Counted from the stretch's first letter, positions 21,918 through 33,145 are shown. The stretch: DNA of 64,000 nt from Meghimatium bilineatum (GCA_034231615.1 CM067312.1:7748546-7812545), one strand, 5' to 3'. Numbers and translations: made by a program. Notes: generated from the letters alone by a model not told the origin.

Positions 21918-22280
21918 AAGAATGTTGCAGGCGAATTCTTCGCATCTTCAATAGAGAACATACAAGAAATAAGCATGTAAGAAGTAATATAGAGATGTAT
22001 ACAGGTTGACAAGAATCATTGCTTTCAATAGTTAAACGACCACAACCAGCATGGTTTGGATATGTATGCTGACATGATTCCTTGACAAAAATCAATACTA
22101 AAAGGAATAGTCGAGTGTGGAAGTAGCAGAGAAAGGAGACAGACAATCATAAAGAGAAATCATAGACTGGAAATGTCGGGATTTTCCCTTATCCGACCGA
22201 ATCGTTGAAGATAGAAATCTCTGGAGAACTGTGTGTTGATGCATCTAATGTGGTACCCCTACGCCCATGACGGGTTATAG
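21918..22280 (+). mobile_element. old copy of the ATTG-tailed LINE, 3' end
   Basis: Decayed but collinear with 17575-17930. RRILRIFNREHTRNKHVRSN, ESLLSIVKR, AWFGYVC and SNVVPLRP are readable in one frame with several interruptions. It ends with tggtacccctacgcccatga. The divergence marks it as an older insertion of the same or a sister family. Confidence 0.75.
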
Positions 22281-22644
22281 GCATACACGTATACAGATAA
22301 ATACTTTTTAGGTTGTAAAAGGAGACGGACAGTATCTCTTGTAGCTGAACCAGCTCTTGAGTGAAATGCCCCTCTAGAACAGTGGTAGGTAATCTTTTCT
22401 GGTTTGGCTGGTTGATCTGAGCTTATTTCGTGTGAAAAGTTGCCAAACAGATTGTCTTAGTCTGTTCTGCCTTCAAGGCGTATTTTCTGAGCTCAGGGGC
22501 CGGTGCACATTTAGCGCAACCTGCGAGCATGAAACAATAATTTGGCTTGCCTAATGTGGGCCTGTGGGCCAAATTACGTGCGCTACTGATCCAGCGTTTA
22601 AAAATGTAGCATCTAGAATATTACTCCACGTGAGATAATCGTAA

Positions 22645-23105
22645 GAAAAAAGGTTGCAAGCACAAGTGCAGCCCTCATTGTCTGGCACAAGAAAACGATG
22701 AAAGTACAAGTGCAACCCATATTGCCTGGTACAAGAAAAAAGTTGGAAGTATAAATGCAATCCTTACTGCCTCGTGCAAGAAAAAAGTTGGAAGTACAAG
22801 TGCAACCCTCATTGTTTGGTGCAAGAAAAAAAGTTGGAAGAACAAGTGCAACCCTCATTGTTTGGTGCAAGAAAAAAAGTTGGAAGAACAAGTGCAACCC
22901 TCATTGTCTGGTACAAGAAAAAAGTTGAAAGTACAAGTGCAATCCTCCTTGTTTGGTGCAAGAAAAAAAATTGAAAGTACAAGTGCAATCCTCCATGTTT
23001 GGTGCAAGAAAAAAAGTTGGAAGTACAAGTGCAATCCTCCTTGTTTGGTGCAAAAAAAAAGTTGAAAGTAGAAGTGCAATCCTCATTGTCTGGTACAAGA
23101 ACAAA
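22645..23105. repeat. 45-bp minisatellite, 10 copies
   Basis: Unit has gcaagaaaaaagttggaag, tacaagtgcaaccctcattg and tttggt. Length of the A run varies by one or two bases. Frames on both strands are artefacts of the period. Confidence 0.9.
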
Positions 23106-23136
23106 GTGTACATGTGTTTATTTATTCTGGGGAATA

Positions 23137-23190
23137 AATTGAAAGAGAGAGAGAGAGATATAGAGAGCGAGAGAGAGAGAAGAGAAAAAA
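23137..23190. repeat. (GA)n run
   Basis: Short gagagaga microsatellite directly left of a family A copy. Confidence 0.85.
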
Positions 23191-23214
23191 TAGAGTAGAT
23201 CAATATGTATCGTT

Positions 23215-23495
23215 ATTACTCGCCCTCCGCTGTGTTACTGGGCCCCAAAAGGGGAGCTAAGATTCATGACACTGTTACCTTCCATGTTTGTTGTAAGTAG
23301 CAATTAAGGCGGTTTTCGGGGATGGAGATGGAGTTGATAGAGGGTCAAGGTGACCCAATTTAATGGATAAGTAACGATGAGTCGGGAAGAAAGGCGCAGA
23401 TATCGCAGACAGCTGTAAATCATGACACAATGCATTTCGCTTCTGGACTGCGCTGTAATAAACTGAGGGAGTTTGAGAACGAAGGCTAGAGAATA
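23215..23495 (+). repeat. family A dispersed repeat
   Basis: Order kept: ctgtgttactgggcccc, ggggagctaagattcatgac, aggcgcagatatcgcag, aatcatgacacaatgcattt, then gagtttgagaacgaagg. Its tail passes without a break into the following GA-rich array. Confidence 0.75.
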
Positions 23496-24265
23496 AGTTG
23501 AAGAATAAGAAAAAGAAAAAATTGAAGGAGTAGAGAGGAAGGAGATGAGAGAGAGAGGAGATAATAGAGAGACGGAGAGAGGGGAGGGAAGAGAGAGAGA
23601 ATGAAGGAGACAAGATAGAGAGGGAGAAAGTAAAATAGACAAAGCGATAAGAGATGGAGAGGATAAGAGAGAGGGAGGAGATACGTGAGGGGAGACGAGA
23701 GAGAGGGAGGAGATAGAGAGTTGAAAGAGAAAATAAACGGAGAGATGGGAGGGACGAGAGAGAGAGAAGATGGGAAAGGGATCAGATAAGAGAGAGAGGA
23801 AGGAGATAAGATAGAGACAATGCGATGATAGAGATGAGATAAGAGAGATAAGGAAAGAAGGGAAGATAGCGGAGATGAGAGAGGGATAAGAGAGAGAGAG
23901 GGAGAGAAGATAAGAGAAAGGTAAAGCGATGAGAAATGGAAGGGATAATAGAGTGAGGGGTCAGATACGAGAGAGGAGATAAGAGAGGAAGGAGATAAGA
24001 GAGAACGAGATGAGAGAGGGAGTTGAGAGAGGGAGATGAAAGAGAATGACTGTTGAAAAAAGAGATGTTTAGAAAATAATACATAAAAAGAGTATTTCAC
24101 GAGAGTGAGAGAGAGAGAGAGTGTATGAAAGAATTGATACAGAATAACAGAGAAATAACAGAAAGGGAGGAAAGAGTGAGAGAGTGTGTATTAAAGAATT
24201 GATAGAGAATGACAGAAATAACGAGGAAGGGAGAGAAGAGAATGAGACAGAGAGAGAGAGGCCGC
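23496..24265. repeat. GA-rich array growing from a family A tail
   Basis: About 770 bp of gagagagggag, gagataag and gatgagag words. The 204-codon and 100-codon minus-strand Ser/Leu-rich frames are translations of it. Confidence 0.85.
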
Positions 24266-24590
24266 GGCGACAGGTTCCAGGCTATTTCAGCAAACAGGGA
24301 CAACATTACCCGCCCGCTGTAAACATGAGCTGTACGACGGGCCGAGGATGGGACAGTTTGTGTGTACGTAGGGAAGGAATACTGGGACACAGCTCATAAC
24401 AGCTCTGCCCCCTAATATAATTTACTGCAGATACACAGGTGGTCGACTCGCGCCAGGTCTCGATCTGACTGATAGAAAAGGTGGGCCTACGAATCTTACA
24501 TGGTCTCACGCTTGTGAAATTTGAAAGAGGGCTGGTAGGAGACCAGACATTGCGGGAGTATCGTCGTTACTAGAAGTCGGGTTTTTTTTT
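24266..24590. other. GC-richer non-repetitive island
   Basis: Unlike its surroundings this segment is non-repetitive and richer in G+C (ggccgcggcgacaggttcc at about 24260, acgggccgaggatgggac near 24337). No convincing frame is present. It could be a noncoding exon or promoter, or an old unrecognised repeat. Confidence 0.3.
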
Positions 24591-25465
24591 TTCCTGAAGT
24601 CAAACCTTCGATAGGATACTGGTTATGTTGTAGTGATTTCTAGTCTCCGGACACAGAATCTGCACACCTTCGTACCTGCTTGCAGGTAAATAGTCAATTC
24701 TCATCAAGTGTTAGTGCTATAATCCAGATTATTTTGACTGTTTTAAGATTACACTAATCGTTTGTAGATGGAATTTTAAACACTAAATATTAATTTATAT
24801 TCAGCGTGTCATTGGATTAGTTTCTGTCTCTTGCAGATGACGAATTGTGTTCATGCTGACTGTTTCCATGACTCGCCGGTTGAAGAACGGTATCAACAAC
24901 GAACTATTATCATACAATTGAACCGAAGATAGTTTATGGATTTTGTGTGGATCTTCCAGTATTAACTGTAGTTTATGCATTTAAAATAAAATTATGAGAT
25001 TCCAAATCGTTTCTACGAAATAAAAACGGACACATTATTGGATTAGATTTGAGATAATAAGTAGATTCGCATCGGAATACTTCTTAAATATGCATATAAT
25101 TTAGAAAATTGAAAGTGTCAGTTAGTCCCACCATACATGCTGGTGAAACGATAAATACTCACATTGTTATAGTGATTGCTAATTACAGAACTGCCGGACA
25201 TGTAATTCTTTAGAGATAAAGTGTTAATATTGACCACTATTATCATGTGCCGTCTCGAGGATGTGTTGTCATCAATTACGCTGTAATATACAAGATTTAT
25301 CTGCAGCTTGTATATTTCGGATACTCGACTTGTCCAGCCGTTTCAGCATCCGATGACATGTTGTTATATTCTTCTAACTGCCAAGTGTGGCCACTTTCAT
25401 AAGCTAATTTCAAGTAAGTATTAAACAGGAAATGTAATTAGTGCTTATGCCTACATATTTGACTG
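24591..25465. other. plain stretch with one donor-like site
   Basis: tgcaggtaaatag at about 24681 resembles a splice donor but has no coding context. Otherwise nothing is seen. Confidence 0.4.
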
Positions 25466-25467
25466 TT

Positions 25468-25592
25468 TCTCTTGTCTCTGTTTATCTGTCTATGTTTATC
25501 TGTTTATGTTTATCTGTTTATGTTTATCTTTTTATGTTTATCTGTTTATGTTTATCTGTTTATGTTTATCTGTTTATGTTTATCTGTTTAGG
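25468..25592. repeat. 14-bp minisatellite, about 8 copies
   Basis: Near-perfect copies of tatgtttatctgtt. Confidence 0.9.
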
Positions 25593-25887
25593 GATAGGAA
25601 ATATATTTAGGGTTATAATTAATTATGTGGTGCAACTACGGTATAAGTCTTCATTGTGACCTTTGTTCTAGTTTCGAGGTATTACCTAACCTTTGCAGCG
25701 TGATTAGTAGAATTTGTATTTAAAATTAAGGTATATTAATTCAAAAGGCATATTAATTTCGTATTAGTATTTACATTAGGGCTGAGGGTAAGGGTTAGGT
25801 GCAGTTATAAATTCAAAAAATAAATTAGTTATAAAAAATAATAATTATAAATGTTGTAGATGTCGTTTGCCTCGGGAGAATAATGTA

Positions 25888-26098
25888 TTATAAATGTTTG
25901 AATAATGTATATGTAGATTGTTGGATGTGTGAATAATGTATATGTAGATTGTTGGGTGTTTGAATAATGTATATGTAGATTGTTGGATGTTTGAATAATG
26001 TATATGTAGATTGTTGGGTGTTTGAATAATGTATATGTAGATTGTTGGGTGTTTGAATAATGTATATGTAGATTGTTGGATGTTTGAATAATGTAGTA
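25888..26098. repeat. 31-bp minisatellite, about 7 copies
   Basis: Unit gaataatgtatatgtagatt plus gttgggtgttt, with g/a at one position. Confidence 0.9.
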
Positions 26099-26099
26099 T

Positions 26100-26560
26100 T
26101 AGATGCTATATGCAGATATAATATTCGTGATGTTTTTTCTAGCATTTCTTCTTTATTCATCTTCAATAAGTTAGTTTGTCCGTGCTGATTCATGTAAGAA
26201 ATTTAGTATGTAGCGACCTACATCCCTTCCATTGTTCTACACTTGTATACGCCTACCCAAGTTGTAATCTCTATGAAGAGATGATTATTTTCACAGCTAA
26301 AGCTCACCACTCCTCGCTCAAAGAGTAAAGAGTGCCAATATGTTACGTCAACATTATTTGCCAATTGGTACCCCCCCCCTTGCCAACAGAATGTCAAGAT
26401 TTCAGGGATCCCCTCACCTCACACTAATAATAATTTTTTTTTGCAGAATAAGTACGAAAAGAAATTACATAATTGTGTTCAGATTTATCAAAAACAATTT
26501 CACATTCAAACTATTTAATTGATAACAGAAACAATATCGAAAATACGAGTGAGGGTTCAA
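26100..26560. other. plain stretch
   Basis: Contains a C9 run near 26371 and a poly-T run near 26430. No gene or recognised repeat. Confidence 0.45.
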
Positions 26561-26564
26561 GGGT

Positions 26565-26790
26565 GAATAGAGCTACAAGAATAGCTGTCATGGAAGTGGG
26601 GGGGGGGTCATTTTAAGGATGGATAAAGATACAAGGATAGCTGTCATGGGGGGTGGGGTTTCAGTTCAAGGATGGATAAAGATACAAGGATAGCTGTCAT
26701 GGGGGGTGGGGTTTCAGTTCAAGGATGCATAAAGATACCAGGATATCTGTCATGTGGGCAGTTTCAGGATGAATAGAGATACGCCGATAG
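26565..26790. repeat. 53-bp minisatellite, 4 copies
   Basis: Unit has ggatggataaagatacaagg, atagctgtcatgggggg and gtttcagttcaa. The G run differs in each copy. Confidence 0.85.
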
Positions 26791-26884
26791 CTGTCATGAG
26801 ATATCTCTTAGACCTCCCAGCAGCAAAGTCATACATTGAGTAGCGGAAATAAAAACAGAAAATATTGAAAGGATGTAGAGTATG

Positions 26885-27035
26885 GTGACCAGACGTCCCC
26901 TTTTTCTGGGACCGTCCCCCTTTTTGGGATTATTGTCTCATTATCCAATGAAACTCAAAAATGACGCTTAATTCTCTTCCCCTCCCCCCATTTCAGTCCG
27001 GATTTGTCTCCTTATTTATAAGTGTGAAATGACCA
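26885..27035. mobile_element. possible DNA-transposon fragment
   Basis: tatggtgaccagacgtcccc followed by ttttctgggaccgtccccc resembles terminal sequence of widespread DNA-transposon-derived repeats that begin ggtgaccagacgtccc. No second end or transposase was seen. Confidence 0.3.
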
Positions 27036-27206
27036 CAACAGTTCTTGAAGCTTTGAGCGTTATACATTTTTCTATTTTATTTCATGTCATATGGAATAGT
27101 TGTACACAACAGAAGATAACCCTCTATGTTATAGAAAATATATTTCCCGACAGTTACCGTTCTTCACAGGATGTTTACATAATACTCTTCTAACGTCAAC
27201 AAAGTT

Positions 27207-27931
27207 TTAGGCGCTAAGACTCCTGCATGATGCCGACAAGAAAGTGCAGTTTTAGGCGCTAAGACTCCTGCATGATGCCGACAAGAAAGTGCAGTTTTAG
27301 GCGCTAAGACTCCTGCATGATGCCGACAAGAAAGTGCAGTTTTAGGCGCTAAGACTCCTGCATGATGCCGACAAGAAAGTGCAGTTTTAGGCGCTAAGAC
27401 TCCTGCATGATGCCGACAAGAAAGTGCAGTTTTAGGCGCTAAGACTCCTGCATGATGCCGACAAGAAAGTGCAGTTTTAGGCGCTAAGACTCCTGCATGA
27501 TGCCGACAAGAAAGTGCAGTTTTAGGCGCTAAGACTCCTGCATGATGCCGACAAGAAAGTGCAGTTTTAGGCGCTAAGACTCCTGCATGATCCCGACAAG
27601 AAAGTGCAGTTTTAGGCGCTAAGACTCCTGCATGATGCCGACAAGAAAGTGCAGTTTTAGGCGCTAAGACTCCTGCATGATGCCGACAAGAAAGTGCAGT
27701 TTTAGGCGCTAAGACTCCTGCATGATGCCGACAAGAAAGTGCAGTTTTAGGCGCTAAGACTCCTGCATGATGCCGACAAGAAAGTGCAGTTTTAGGCGCT
27801 AAGACTCCTGCATGATGCCGACAAGAAAGTGCAGTTTTAGGCGCTAAGACTCCTGCATGATGCCGACAAGAAAGTGCAGTTTTAGGCGCTAAGACTCCTG
27901 CATGATGCCGACAAGAAAGTGCAGTTTTAGT
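27207..27931. repeat. 45-bp minisatellite, 16 almost identical copies
   Basis: Unit gttttaggcgctaagactcc, tgcatgatgccgacaagaaa, gtgca. Only one base differs in the whole array (gatcccg instead of gatgccg near 27591). The unit is 15 codons and the minus strand is open for 309 codons (repeating KTALSCRHHAGVLAP). There is no signal peptide, no supported splice context, and the non-repeat ends are short. I treat the frame as a consequence of the period. Confidence 0.92.
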
Positions 27932-28059
27932 AGAAATATGTAACAGGAATATCCTTTTTGAAAAAAGACGACTCACAAGGCTTGGTGTAATGTGTGTCAT
28001 TTCGTGTTTTCCATTGACAATGCAGGTCGTTATAATGTAACACAGCTCTTGGTCAAGCT

Positions 28060-28720
28060 TCGGTGACCAAAGCTTTGCAATGGGTCTGCTCACAGACTGT
28101 CTGCGAGCATGCCTGTATCCTCAGTGACTCCATGAACATGATTGTGAAAGTTCAGACGGGGTACGTTCGAGAACAGTGGCTGGATGCAGTGAATAATTCC
28201 TGTGTGCGTACAGTAACTTTTATTTTTGTGCCGGGACACGCGGGAGTCCGGGGTAATAAAAGAGCAGATAGGTTGGTCGCCCACGCTGCTACTACGGCTG
28301 TTGGTGGAGCGATGGATCGGGCAGACATTTTGAATGCCCTACATGAAAACGCACGAACAAATGACTGTACAAGTGACGATGACTCTTGTTCCATGATTAG
28401 AATAAAGGAACTTGGTTTGAAATGTGGTGTCGCTAGAAAGGAGAGTTTTCGTGGGCGAAAAAGAATGATGGTCAATCAACAACGTACTGGGACTGTCAGT
28501 CAACGTGTAATGGCGGATACACTCAAGGAAAGATCTGAGCACCTATGGACTTGTCCGGAGTGCAATGACGATGATCCAACGACTAACTAACAGCTCTTGG
28601 GGATTCAGAAACACAAAATGGCAGTAGAAGCTAGCAGTTCAGACCAAGTTGTTGCATCCACATGAGATGTGACAGGACAGTTAACTGATGAAAGTCAGCG
28701 TCTAGCAGCCTAAGAAGCTC
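28060..28720 (+). mobile_element. RNase H-bearing LINE, 3' fragment
   Basis: A 175-codon frame (28063-28590) carries the second half of an RNase H domain: ACILSDSMNMI (third catalytic segment, normally .LTDSQS.), FVPGHAGVRGNKRAD (fourth catalytic segment), then RADILNALHENAR. The C-terminal part LKERSEHLWTCPEC has a CPxC-type pair. The first half of RNase H and the RT are absent. The 3' part matches the minus-strand fragment at 3645-4250. The frame is intact over its preserved length. Confidence 0.8.
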
Positions 28721-28724
28721 TGTT

Positions 28725-29130
28725 TGTATTTCATGCAGTGAAACATAAACTGTCATTGAGATCAATGGATTGTACGTCTGTAATAGTTAGAACATTATTT
28801 GAAAAGAAATTTACATGATAGAGAGAAATTGAGAGACAATGAGATAAAGAATACAATAGAGACGAGAGGCGAAAATAAAGAAAAGAGATATAAGTGAGAG
28901 AAAACGAAAGGTGAGAGGCGCGGTAGTCTAATAGAGAGTGAACTTGTTTACTGTCACCCTGTTACAGCGTACCATGTTCTAAACCACTTCCGGACAACAA
29001 ATCCGTCTCGTGATTTCTCGCCTGACACGACCGCTTGTCAAGTCGATCCAGCAGTAAATGGAGCATGAGTTAGTGAAGGTAAACATAGCAAGGAAGGAAA
29101 GTCACCACTCGCCAGAGAATAAGAGAAGGA
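28725..29130. other. plain stretch
   Basis: Somewhat GA-rich between 28815 and 28920. No gene seen. Confidence 0.45.
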
Positions 29131-29134
29131 CATT

Positions 29135-29760
29135 ATAGAATAAGACAATTTAAGAGAGACATTACAAGAGGGACAATACGAGAGAGACATTACAAGAGGG
29201 ACAATACGAGAGAAGCAGTACACGAGGGACAATACGAGAGAAGCAGTACACGAGTGACACTACAAAAGATGCAATACAAGAGGGACAATACGACAGAGGA
29301 AGTACAAGAGGGACAATAGAGCCAGTAGATGAGGGACAATGTGAGATATGCAGTACAAGAGGGACAATAGAGGCAGTAGACGAGGGACAATGTGAGATAT
29401 GCAGTACAAGAGGGACAATACGACAGAGGCAGTACAAGAGGGACAATACGAGAGTGATATTACACTAGGGAGAATATAAGACAGGGAGTACAGGAGGGAC
29501 AATACAAGAGATGCAGTAGAAGAGGGACAATACCAGAGAGGCAGTTACAAGAGGTACAATACGATAGAGACAGTACAAGAGGGACAATTCCAGAGGCAAT
29601 ACACGAGGGACAATACAAGAGAAGCATTTATAAGCGAGACGATACGAGAGAGGCAATACAGGAGGGGCAATACGAGAGATATAAGATATATAATAGGCAA
29701 GAGTATAGTACTGAATTATACGAGAGACAATACGAGAAAAGAGCAATAGTTATTCTAGAG
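29135..29760. repeat. irregular minisatellite of 26-28 bp
   Basis: Words gagggacaatacgagag and gcagtacaa or acattacaa alternate with varying spacing. Several minus-strand frames full of SLLYC/VLSLV words are its translation. Confidence 0.85.
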
Positions 29761-29764
29761 AGAT

Positions 29765-30160
29765 AATCGAGATAATTCAAGAGAGAGGCCTATATGCGAC
29801 AGAAGAAATACGAGACAGAAGAAATACGAGAGTTTGACAAAAACAATCTAAGCCATTCCAAATAGGATACTGCAGAAAACAAAGACATACCTTTCACAGG
29901 TTAAGCAAACTCATTGGAAAGTGAGAATGAGAGACTGCCCAACAATGAACACGATCTTCAAGCAAATAAGACTAATTTATACCAGCACTGATTCCTGTGA
30001 TGGGACAGAATGGTCACATATTGAATACATTCTAAGATTTGTGCAGGCAGAAAACAGGCTTCTCTTTGCTTCTATGTAATCTTCTGTTACAAGTAGCTTT
30101 TCCGGTTTCGATCTTGCCACTTCAGAGACGTGATAATCGATTACTTTCTCACAAAAGTAT
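29765..30160. other. plain stretch
   Basis: Two tandem acagaagaaatacgag words near 29800, otherwise no recognised content. Confidence 0.45.
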
Positions 30161-30162
30161 AC

Positions 30163-30368
30163 TTTTTTTTCTCTCTTCCACACTTCTTCTACTGTCTATT
30201 GTGTTGTCTTTCTGCTGTACATTTTTCTCTCTTCCACACTTTTACTATCTATTTTGTTGTATTTCTTCTGTGCTGTTTCTCTCTTTCTCTCTTCTTCTGC
30301 TGTCCATTTTGCTCTTTTTCTGCTGTACCTTTTTTCAATTAATCTTTTTTTTTTATGAAGCAATTCTT
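30163..30368. repeat. CT-rich array at the tail of a minus-strand family A copy
   Basis: Degenerate units with ctctcttccacacttctt, ctgtctattgtgttgt and tctgctgtac. It abuts the tail of the family A copy that follows. Confidence 0.75.
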
Positions 30369-30369
30369 C

Positions 30370-30715
30370 TTTTTCTTCTACGTTCGTTCACAAACTCCTA
30401 CACATTAGCGTGATGTAGTCCATAGAAAGGAATTCACTGTGTTAGCGTTTGTATATTTTCTGCGGTATGTGCGCCTTTCGGACTGACACATCCAACCTCA
30501 GTATGCCTTCTGGTTCACGTTCACGCTTATATGGAGTTTTAAAGTGATCCGGAAGCAATGCTGAGGTTGGAACCCATACCGATTGAACTGAATAGTCATC
30601 GTCGATTACAACGAACGAACTGTAACTTCATAGTAAAGGGACTTCATAGTAACCCATACCCCCATTACCTGCTTAGCCGTCTCTAGCGACATTAGTGGAT
30701 GGTAGTCTCACTATT
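30370..30715 (-). repeat. family A dispersed repeat, partly rearranged
   Basis: cttcttctacgttcgttcac, caaactcctac, gtgatgtagtccatag, tgcgcctttcggactgacac and catccaacctcag are present in order up to about 30560. A further family A word (gcttagccgtctctagcgac) appears near 30670 after about 100 bp of other sequence. Confidence 0.65.
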
Positions 30716-30949
30716 ATTTTTCCCCTTTCTGACTCCTTCAACACGCTGGCTGACTGCTTCAAAGTTCACCACATCAGGTATTTCCCGAGTCTCATCCTCT
30801 GCAAAGCTGCATTCGAACATAATTCATCACCTCATGACCGTGCACCTTCAATGTAATACTTGTATTAATGTGGCGAAATTTGCAAGATCACAAAAGAAAA
30901 GGAGAAAATTTTCTTTAATTTATTTGAAAATAAATGTCTTAGAAAACTC

Positions 30950-31175
30950 TTGAATATTGGCTGGGAAGAATTGAAACGAGCAAGAGAAGACACCAAACAG
31001 CAATATGTTTCTACAACAATAAGAAGAAAACGATGGACTTATATCGGATATGGACTTGGAATGAATAAACACAGACTGCAAATATAATCATTAAAATGTA
31101 TAACAGATGGCAAAAGAGAAACAGGAAGACCAAGAGTGACTTTTCGTAGAACAATCATCAGAAGGGTATGACTAT
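30950..31175 (+). mobile_element. LINE 3' fragment (RT C-terminal region)
   Basis: Readable pieces GWEELKRAREDTKQQYVSTT, IRRKRWTYIGYGLGMN and DGKRETGRPRVTFRRTI resemble the end of endonuclease-reverse transcriptase proteins (R.W.YIGH..R... and GRPR.T.RR). Frame is decayed. It is not closely related to the other LINE fragments here. Confidence 0.5.
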
Positions 31176-31184
31176 GGATTTCAG

Positions 31185-31250
31185 CAACTTATTCCGGACT
31201 ACATCCTTCTAATCTGCAGGAGTTTGAGAACTAAGACAGGAGAGTAAGAA
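31185..31250 (+). repeat. family A 3' end
   Basis: ttccggactacatccttcta, then atctgcaggagtttgagaac and a short gagagtaagaag tail. A 17-bp array starts just beyond. Confidence 0.65.
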
Positions 31251-31274
31251 GACTAACGCTGGATAGGTTGAGCG

Positions 31275-31675
31275 AATACCCTCTAGTGAGGTATACTTCC
31301 AGGTAAGATATACTTCCTATTAAGGTATACTGCCTGGTAAGGTATACTCCCTGGTAAGGTACAATCCCTGGTAAGTTATACTCCTTGGTACACTATAATT
31401 TTTGGTAAGGCATAAAGGTTTAGTCCCGGTAAGGTATATTCCCTGGTAAGGTATACTTCCTGATAAAGTATACTCCATGGTAAGGTATAATTCCTGATAA
31501 GGTATACGTCCTGGCAAGGTATACTCCTGGGTAAGGTATACTCCCTAATAAGGTATACTTCTTGGTAAGGTATACTCCCTGGTAAGGTATACTCTCTAAT
31601 AATGTGTACTCTCTAATACGGTGTACTCCCTAGTTAGGTATACTCTCTAGTAGGTTGTATTGCCTAGTAAGGTAT
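31275..31675. repeat. 17-bp minisatellite, about 23 copies
   Basis: Degenerate copies of ggtatactccctggtaa, more diverged toward the right end (ctctaataatgtgtact). Confidence 0.85.
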
Positions 31676-31679
31676 AAAT

Positions 31680-32635
31680 AAACAATCAAGCCCGAGATAA
31701 GGTGTGGGGTGGGGGTTTGTGTCCAACCTTTCCCCTTCCCCCATTGCTAATCCGAACGTTACTTTTACTATTGGGAACACATTTTTACCAATATTTAGAT
31801 CCACGTTTTGGTCAGTAAAAAACCACTAACTTAACGATTTTTCACAAAAGGTCTTCAATTTTCTGTTCGAAAAGGGCAATGTACACACCAAAACTAACAA
31901 ATAACTTTTAAAAAAAAGGACGTTGAACCCCCCTTCTTAAGGAAAGGATATCTACGCCCCTGTATACAGTTTCTAATATGGCTAAATTGTAAGCGAGGTT
32001 TCAAAATATTCCTCTTGAAGCAATACATGGAACAACGCACAGAGCTACGCCGTAGACTGTCTGTAAGGGTACTCATGTACAATGAAATAGAAGCATGACA
32101 TACAAGTGGAAAAGGGCAACAAAAAAATGGAAGCTCAGATTGACAGTGTGGATTATCTGTAAAGTGTACATTATCTCTCCTCCCATCTCCTCTCCTCCTC
32201 ATGTTGTCTCTGTCCTTGTTGTACTTAAGAGGGTTTAAAGTGAGGCAAGGAGATGAGAGAGGAAAAAAGATAAATAGCACTCTCAAAGAAAACTGATCGC
32301 ATGTTGAAGTGTTTTTGTCTATTTTATGTTTGTTTTTGAGACTGCAACATTTTTGTTGACGTTGCAATTATTCGGTTTAAGATTGCAAGTTGTGTTTTTC
32401 CGATGTGGTTTTCAGAAACAGTATGCTCCGGGAAACAGTATTAGTGCATTTTAGTCGGGTCTATTGCACAGAGGAGGACAGTCAAAGGAAACGATAATTT
32501 GCCACGTTTTAGAAACTTAATAAAACTATACTTACGTTATTTCAATTAAACCAAACTATATTTAAGTTATTTCCATTAAACTGATTTAAATTATTTCAGT
32601 TAAATCAAACTATACTTAAGTTATTTCAATCTAAT
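31680..32635. other. no gene; possible DNA-transposon end near 31965
   Basis: The complement of 31935-31970 starts caggggcgtagatatcc, similar to ends of some invertebrate DNA-transposon repeats. G and C runs lie near 31695-31740. A 157-codon minus-strand frame (31894-32367) has no recognisable domain and overlaps this end. 32540-32635 has a loose repeat of aactatacttaagttatttc. Confidence 0.35.
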
Positions 32636-32636
32636 T

Positions 32637-32800
32637 GTGTACTTCTTCTTCAGCGTTCATTCTCAAATTCCCGCTGGATCTACTTTGCAGGACCATGGTC
32701 CTACTAGATTTCCAGCAGGATGTAGTCCAGAGATTGGAAATGCGTTGTGTTCCCGTTTTATTTGCGCCAATGGCCCGACACATCCGTCTTCAGCGGATAA
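32637..32800 (-). repeat. family A, subfamily 2, left arm of an inverted pair
   Basis: cttcttcttcagcgttcatt, one 33-bp module (gcaggaccatggtcctacta), gcaggatgtagtccag and cgacacatccgtcttcagcg. It faces a second copy starting at 32843. Confidence 0.75.
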
Positions 32801-32842
32801 TTTTGTACAGAAATGACAACTTTGCTTTCTTGCTTTTTTTCA

Positions 32843-33145
32843 GTAGAAGACGGATGTGTAGGGTCATTGGCGCAAATAAAACGAAGACAACGTATTTCCA
32901 TTTTCTGGACTATATCTTGCTTGAAATATAGTAGGACCATGGTCCCGCTACAAGAGAGATCTAGTAGGACCATTGTCCCGCTACAAGAGAAATCTAGTAG
33001 GACCATTGTCCCGCTGCAAGAGAAATCTAGTAGGACCATTGTCCCGCTACAAAAGAAATCTAGTAGGACCATTGTCCCGCTACAAAAGAAATCTAGTAGG
33101 ACCATTGTTCCGCTACAAGAGAGATCCGGTGGGAGTGTTGTCTAT
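32843..33145 (+). repeat. family A, subfamily 2, right arm with expanded module
   Basis: agaagacggatgtgtagggt, cattggcgcaaataaaacg and ttctggactatatcttgc mirror the left arm. The 33-bp module is then repeated six times before the right-hand word gagatccggtgggagtgttg, which stands where the family A 3' end should be. Confidence 0.7.
32928..33128. repeat. 33-bp minisatellite, 6 copies
   Basis: Unit tctagtaggaccattgtccc, gctacaagagaaa. The single-copy form of this unit is present at 9095-9270 and 32637-32800. Confidence 0.88.

Noticed and set aside
23486-24100. 204-codon Ser/Leu-rich minus-strand frame
   Set aside because: Produced by the GA-rich array next to a family A tail.
27164-28093. 309-codon minus-strand frame made of a 15-residue repeat
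   Set aside because: It is fully explained by a perfect 45-bp array whose period is a multiple of three; the non-repeat parts are short and show no domain, signal peptide or splice support.
31894-32367. 157-codon minus-strand frame as a gene
   Set aside because: No domain, overlaps a transposon-like end and C-rich runs, and its composition matches the noncoding surroundings.
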